Shown here: in pieces, positions 5,030 to 8,154 of the stretch
Layout: each line of letters starts with the position of its first letter
Position numbering within the stretch: the first letter of the stretch is position 1
Translations under genes and position numbers: made by a program
Origin: an uncultured Ruminococcus sp.
Lineage (GTDB): Bacteria > Bacillota > Clostridia > Oscillospirales > Acutalibacteraceae
Length of the DNA stretch: 8,154 nucleotides
Assembly: GCA_902773045.1 (NCBI GenBank)
Contig: CACYDE010000164.1
Coordinates: forward strand, 1 to 8,154
Direction: 5' to 3'
Notes under the pieces: generated by a model
What the model was told of the DNA's origin: nothing
The model's database searches: none
The model's input: the letters and a program-made list of their open reading frames with translations, nothing else

Positions 5030-6004
5030 TTAATATTTCCATTTTATCACTTTCTTTTGCAGCAAGTCAATCAGAACATTGAGAACGGTTATTATTACTG
5101 CGATATAGATAATTCCGGCGATAACCCTGGTGTAATCGGCATAGTCGGAAAATTTCTTCACAAAGTAGCCGAGTCCGGCGCTTGCTCCGAGCATTTCCGC
5201 ACCCGTCAGACACAGCATTGCCGATGTAAAAGAAAAAGACAGCCTTGCGATCACTTCGGGCAGAGAATAAGGAAGTATAACCTTGAAAAGCATGGTCGGA
5301 AGATCAACCTTCATCACCCTTGCGGAATCTATGATCTTCTCGTCAACGCTGCCGACTCTTGCGATCATCGCCATAAAAGTAGGCCAGAACACTGCGGAAA
5401 AAATCACGAACACACTTGCCGCACGAAAAGTCGGCATAACAGCCACCACGTAGGGTGTATAGACAAGCGGAGGTATGGTGCTGATGACCTTTGTAACAGG
5501 AAGAAATATTTCACGAAGTCTCTGAACATATCCTACCAGCAAACCTCCGATGATCCCGAAAAACAACGCCAGCCCCATTCCCTGAAGAAGGATACTCATG
5601 GAAGCCAGCAGTCCCTCAAACATATCCGCTCTGTTGACATAAAAAATGTTGAAAACATTTTCCGGCGGCGGAACAAGAACCGGGTGGGCGAGCCCGGACA
5701 GATTGAACAGCTCCCATGCAAGCAGAAACGCATAGATCAAAGATACAATATCCGCAGTGCTTTTCTTCTTTCCCTTGAAATACACGATCAGAAAGATCAG
5801 TTCGATCGCCGCCGCAGCCGTCAGAAACGCTGCCGGAGACTGAACGTTTCCCGGTTTCGGAGCTGTCAATATTACCGCCGCAAGCGAAGCAAACAGGACG
5901 TTTGCCGTGACCGCGCCAAACGGAATATGCAGTGTGCGTTTTGCAGACGCATTGACCGCGTCGGATAAAACCGCATTCTTCTCTGTCAAAACATATTCAG
6001 CCAT
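5030..6004 (-). CDS. ABC importer permease, SsuC/TauC-like, with extra N-terminal helices
   Basis: This is the integral-membrane subunit of an ABC importer in the nitrate/sulfonate/taurine class. Residues about 85-320 match the family: a first core helix (DIVSLIYAFLLAWELFNLSG), the periplasmic VPPPENVF segment, then helices near 136-160, 171-190, 196-215, 258-276 and 295-314. The EAA loop that docks on the ATPase is visible as DSARVMKVDLPTMLFKVILP (226-245). At 324 residues it is about 60-70 longer than typical members. The excess is N-terminal and contains two additional hydrophobic stretches (33-47 and 59-77) separated from the core by KGKKK (77-81). The start ATG overlaps the ATPase stop by one base (TAATG), and GAGGAGGT lies 9 nt upstream inside the ATPase gene, indicating translational coupling. 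It is the last gene of the operon. Confidence 0.9.
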   Translation of the reverse strand: MAEYVLTEKNAVLSDAVNASAKRTLHIPFGAVTANVLFASLAAVILTAPKPGNVQSPAAFLTAAAAIELIFLIVYFKGKKKSTADIVSLIYAFLLAWELFNLSGLAHPVLVPPPENVFNIFYVNRADMFEGLLASMSILLQGMGLALFFGIIGGLLVGYVQRLREIFLPVTKVISTIPPLVYTPYVVAVMPTFRAASVFVIFSAVFWPTFMAMIARVGSVDEKIIDSARVMKVDLPTMLFKVILPYSLPEVIARLSFSFTSAMLCLTGAEMLGASAGLGYFVKKFSDYADYTRVIAGIIYIAVIITVLNVLIDLLQKKVIKWKY

Positions 6005-6798
6005 TACAATACAACCTCCTCACCGCCGATATTATCAGCCACATTCTGATAGAACAGTTTCATCAGCTTTCCGTGCAGCTCGTTATATTTCGGATCTCCA
6101 ACGAGTGAAGCTCTCGTTCTCGGCTTTTGGATCTCAACGGTAATATCGGCTTTTACCCTCTTATCGTCAATGTATATGATCCTGTCGGCAAGCAATATCG
6201 CCTCGTCGATGTCATGCGTGACGAACAGCACCGTCTTTTTCTCCTCTGCCGCAAGCATGGCGATAAGCTCCTGAAGTTCGGTTCGATTTTTCGGGTCGAT
6301 CGCACCGAACGGCTCGTCCATCAGGAATATCTCCGCATTCGCGGCAAGGACACGTGCTATTGCTACGCGCTGTTTCATGCCGCCCGAAAGCTGAGACGGA
6401 TATTTGTCGTAGGAATCCGACAACCCAACCTTATCAAGATATTCGTGAGCGATCGCACTAAGCTCCTTTCGTTTTCCGGATATACCGCTGCGCTTCATGG
6501 CGAATACAATATTACCGGTTGCCGAAAGCCACGGAAACAGTGAGTAATGCTGAAAAACTACTCCCCTGTCGGTTCCCGGAGAAGTAACTTCTTCACCGTT
6601 GATAAGAACTTCGCCGCGGGTCGGTTTGTTCAGCCCCTCCAAAACGCTCAGCAGCGAGCTTTTTCCGCAGCCCGAGGGGCCTATAACGCAGACAAACTCG
6701 CCCTGCTCCACAGCCATATTTACACCGTCGAGCGCGGTAAAGCCGCCGTTTGCGTCCGTATATTCAAGAGTAAGATCCTTTATTTCGATATGCGGCAC
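6004..6798 (-). CDS. ABC importer ATPase, SsuB/TauB-like
   Basis: This 264-residue nucleotide-binding subunit powers the importer from the cytoplasmic face. All motifs are intact: Walker A GPSGCGKS (40-47), Q-loop Q83 in VVFQHYSLFPW, signature LSGGMKQR (137-144), Walker B IFLMDEP (157-163, with D161 and E162), D-loop GAID (165-168) and switch H195 in VTHD. Length is normal for the family; about 50 residues after the core form a charged tail. It starts with GTG at 6798, the only sensible start because the protein begins directly with the family's N-terminal strand (HIEIKDLTLEY). An unusual G-rich ribosome binding site, AAAGGGGGG, lies 5 nt upstream. The gene follows the binding-protein gene by 32 nt and overlaps the permease by one base. 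Confidence 0.95.
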   Translation of the reverse strand: MPHIEIKDLTLEYTDANGGFTALDGVNMAVEQGEFVCVIGPSGCGKSSLLSVLEGLNKPTRGEVLINGEEVTSPGTDRGVVFQHYSLFPWLSATGNIVFAMKRSGISGKRKELSAIAHEYLDKVGLSDSYDKYPSQLSGGMKQRVAIARVLAANAEIFLMDEPFGAIDPKNRTELQELIAMLAAEEKKTVLFVTHDIDEAILLADRIIYIDDKRVKADITVEIQKPRTRASLVGDPKYNELHGKLMKLFYQNVADNIGGEEVVL

Positions 6799-6830
6799 GA
6801 TAAGCCCCCCTTTTTTCGCTCGATCACCGT

Positions 6831-7931
6831 TTACAGAAGATCCGAGAAAAACTTATCGTCGGGATTCTCCTTGATAAGCTCATTCAGAGCCTCTTTATAA
6901 ACCTCGTCCGAAACATGATCCTTGATGTCGATATTACCCGTGAAGTATCCTGCGTCCACAAGTGAATCATAGTAATCGGCAACGCCGTCAACATTCGGGT
7001 CGATCGTCATGATCGTTCTGTTTTCAAAAAGATATGTTCTCACATAATCCTCTTCCTGATCCGAATATTCCGCAAGATAGCTTACGATCTCGTCCCTGTT
7101 TGCTTCGTCGTTATAATATTCAAGCGCTCTGAGATTTGCGCGTGTAAATTTCACAAACTCATCATGCTTTGAGTTAAGGGTATCTCTGGACGTGACCTGA
7201 CGGCAGCAAACATAAAGCGGCTCCAGTTCTCCGACTTCATAAACAGTGCTGACCGAATCGGAGTATTTCGTCGCGAATTCCGCAGGCAGGAAACCGAGAT
7301 CGGCCTCGCCCTTCTTGACTGCTTCCGCAACATTCACCTGAGAATCCACTTCGATCACCTCGATCGAGTCCACGTCAACTCCCTGCTTCTGCAAATATCC
7401 TCTCGAAACGACCCAAGCGGTATCTGCTCTGACGGTAGCGATTTTCAGTCCTTCATATTTTTTTACGTCTTTATATTCTTCGACCTTGTCGGGCTGCGAG
7501 ATGATCGCGCCGCCCTCGGCAGCCGTTCCCGAAAAGATCACGAGATCGGATCCGTTGGCGATAAAATTGAGATCGGGAACGATGCCTGTTCCCCAGACGT
7601 CCAGTTCGTCCTTGCTGAGACTGATCGACGTGAGAGCTGCCGTTGCGTCTGCAACCTCCACCAATTCCACATCAACGCCTTCTTCATCATAATATCCGAG
7701 GTGATCCGCAAGCAAAACAACAGCCGTTCTGATAGTACCGGGCGTAACTCCGAACTTGATCGTCTGTCCTTCCTCTTTCTTCTCGGGGCTGTCGGCAGTC
7801 GCAGCCTGCGACGAGATTGTCTGTTCCGATGTATTCTCCTCACTCTGCGCCGACTGACCGCAGCCTGCCAAGGCTGACGTTAAGATCGCCGCCGAAAGTA
7901 CAACACCAATAAGTTTCTTAAAACCTTTCAT
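6831..7931 (-). CDS. Substrate-binding lipoprotein of an SsuA/TauA/NMT1-like ABC importer
   Basis: This binding protein captures the substrate outside the membrane and delivers it to the permease. From the ATG at 7931 it has 366 residues. A lipoprotein signal peptide ends in the lipobox LAGC (21-24), so C24 should be lipidated. A Ser/Glu/Gln-rich linker (25-57) precedes the binding domain. The domain opens with IKFGVTPGTIRTAVVLLADHLGYYDEEGVDV (58-88), typical of the NMT1/SsuA fold, and continues with GLKIATVRAD (161-170) and EADLGFLPAEFA (209-220). An in-frame ATG 16 codons upstream is rejected because AAAAGGAG (7948-7941) fits the 7931 start and the upstream residues do not resemble a signal peptide. 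The substrate (sulfonate, nitrate, a pyrimidine precursor or other) cannot be read from the sequence. It is the first gene of the three-gene operon. Confidence 0.92.
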   Translation of the reverse strand: MKGFKKLIGVVLSAAILTSALAGCGQSAQSEENTSEQTISSQAATADSPEKKEEGQTIKFGVTPGTIRTAVVLLADHLGYYDEEGVDVELVEVADATAALTSISLSKDELDVWGTGIVPDLNFIANGSDLVIFSGTAAEGGAIISQPDKVEEYKDVKKYEGLKIATVRADTAWVVSRGYLQKQGVDVDSIEVIEVDSQVNVAEAVKKGEADLGFLPAEFATKYSDSVSTVYEVGELEPLYVCCRQVTSRDTLNSKHDEFVKFTRANLRALEYYNDEANRDEIVSYLAEYSDQEEDYVRTYLFENRTIMTIDPNVDGVADYYDSLVDAGYFTGNIDIKDHVSDEVYKEALNELIKENPDDKFFSDLL

Positions 7932-7940
7932 AATTCTTTT

Positions 7941-7948
7941 CTCCTTTT
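7941..7948 (-). promoter_or_regulatory. Ribosome binding site that fixes the binding-protein start
   Basis: AAAAGGAG read on the minus strand ends 9 nt before the ATG at 7931. It lies inside the longer possible reading frame that begins at 7979, so the shorter start, which also begins the lipoprotein signal peptide, is preferred. Confidence 0.8.
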
Positions 7949-7973
7949 CTTTAGGCAATATAGCCGATTGTAA

Positions 7974-7992
7974 AAACAAAAATCATTTGTTT
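7974..7992. promoter_or_regulatory. Inverted repeat in the leader of the ABC operon
   Basis: AAACAAA (7974-7980) and TTTGTTT (7986-7992) form a perfect 7-bp inverted repeat with a 5-base spacer, about 43 nt upstream of the binding-protein start. It could be an operator or a weak leader hairpin. AT-only composition apart from two bases makes chance occurrence plausible. No convincing -35/-10 pair was found between 7932 and 8012. Confidence 0.25.
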
Positions 7993-8012
7993 ATGCGGTT
8001 TTTAATACTAAT

Positions 8013-8154
8013 TTCTAATTAAAACCTTTAAAAGATTTTCGAGGATGATTTTTGCAAGACAAGGAAAAAGCCGCAGGAATACTGACGTATTTCAAGGCTG
8101 ATGACGAAGTATTGCGGAAATCAGACCGAAAAGATTTAAAGCGTTTTATTAGAA
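8013..8154. repeat. 142-bp palindromic MITE-like element, copy 2
   Basis: The ends are long imperfect inverted repeats: TTCTAATTAAAACC (from 8013) matches the complement of the last bases (...GCGTTTTATTAGAA, ending 8154), continuing through TTTAAA and TTTTCG for about 28 bp. Two arms of 70 and 68 bp flank the centre TGAC (8083-8086). Inside, TGATTTTTGCAAGAC (8044-8058) pairs with GTATTGCGGAAATCA (8110-8124) at 14 of 15 positions counting G-T pairs, so most of the element can fold into one long hairpin. The core resembles copy 1. The right end coincides with the window edge and may extend further. It lies in the upstream region of the ABC operon and may separate it from, or contain, its promoter. 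Confidence 0.7.

Noticed and set aside
5057..5968. Long plus-strand open frame of 303 codons opposite the permease gene
   Set aside because: Its translation is rich in His, Arg, Cys and Gln, with no recognisable domain. It is an antisense shadow of the clearly conserved permease, and no ribosome binding site precedes it.
7932..7979. ATG start sixteen codons upstream for the binding protein
   Set aside because: It would put the ribosome binding site inside the coding region and add residues before a normal lipoprotein signal peptide.
7932..8154. Possible riboswitch (for example TPP or SAM) upstream of the importer operon
   Set aside because: I found no recognisable conserved riboswitch core in the leader. 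The structure there is explained by the palindromic repeat element.

Overview
The window looks like chromosomal DNA of a low-to-mid GC, anaerobic, Gram-positive bacterium of the class Clostridia, most likely near Ruminococcus/Oscillospiraceae. This is inferred from four things: a secreted protein ending in a type I dockerin, the holB-ricT (yaaT) gene pair typical of Firmicutes, a clostridial 2[4Fe-4S] ferredoxin, and strong AAAGGAG-type ribosome binding sites. No 16S rRNA or other marker is present, so genus is not provable here.

Left part, plus strand (1-3230). A probable C-terminal tail of an upstream gene ends at 88. A promoter (162-191) then drives a 244-residue secreted protein with a cohesin-like module and a C-terminal dockerin. 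A second promoter (987-1015) drives holB (DNA polymerase III delta-prime) and ricT/yaaT (PSP1 protein with six conserved cysteines). A third promoter (2913-2941), carrying two inverted repeats, drives a 56-residue ferredoxin, which ends in a textbook intrinsic terminator (3199-3228).

Middle (3230-5029). A 160-bp near-symmetric palindromic element with terminal inverted repeats (3335-3494) lies between the ferredoxin and a convergent minus-strand gene for an M20-family (PepT-like) metallopeptidase. Upstream of that peptidase, a 365-nt gene-free stretch holds its probable promoter and a cluster of GC-rich hairpins.

Right part, minus strand (5030-8154). This is a compact three-gene operon for an ABC importer of the nitrate/sulfonate/taurine (SsuABC/TauABC-like) class: lipoprotein binding protein, then ATPase, then permease. 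The ATPase and permease genes overlap by one base (TAATG). The permease has two extra predicted N-terminal membrane helices. Immediately upstream of the operon is a second palindromic element (8013-8154). It has the same core as the 3335-3494 element (GGAATAC-TGAC-GTATT) but different terminal repeats.

The genes are mostly ordinary. The least explained signals are the two palindromic elements with a shared core and different ends, the dyad pair at the ferredoxin promoter, the small cohesin-dockerin protein, and the GC-rich hairpin cluster. I saw no CRISPR array, tRNA, rRNA, transposase or recognisable defence system.
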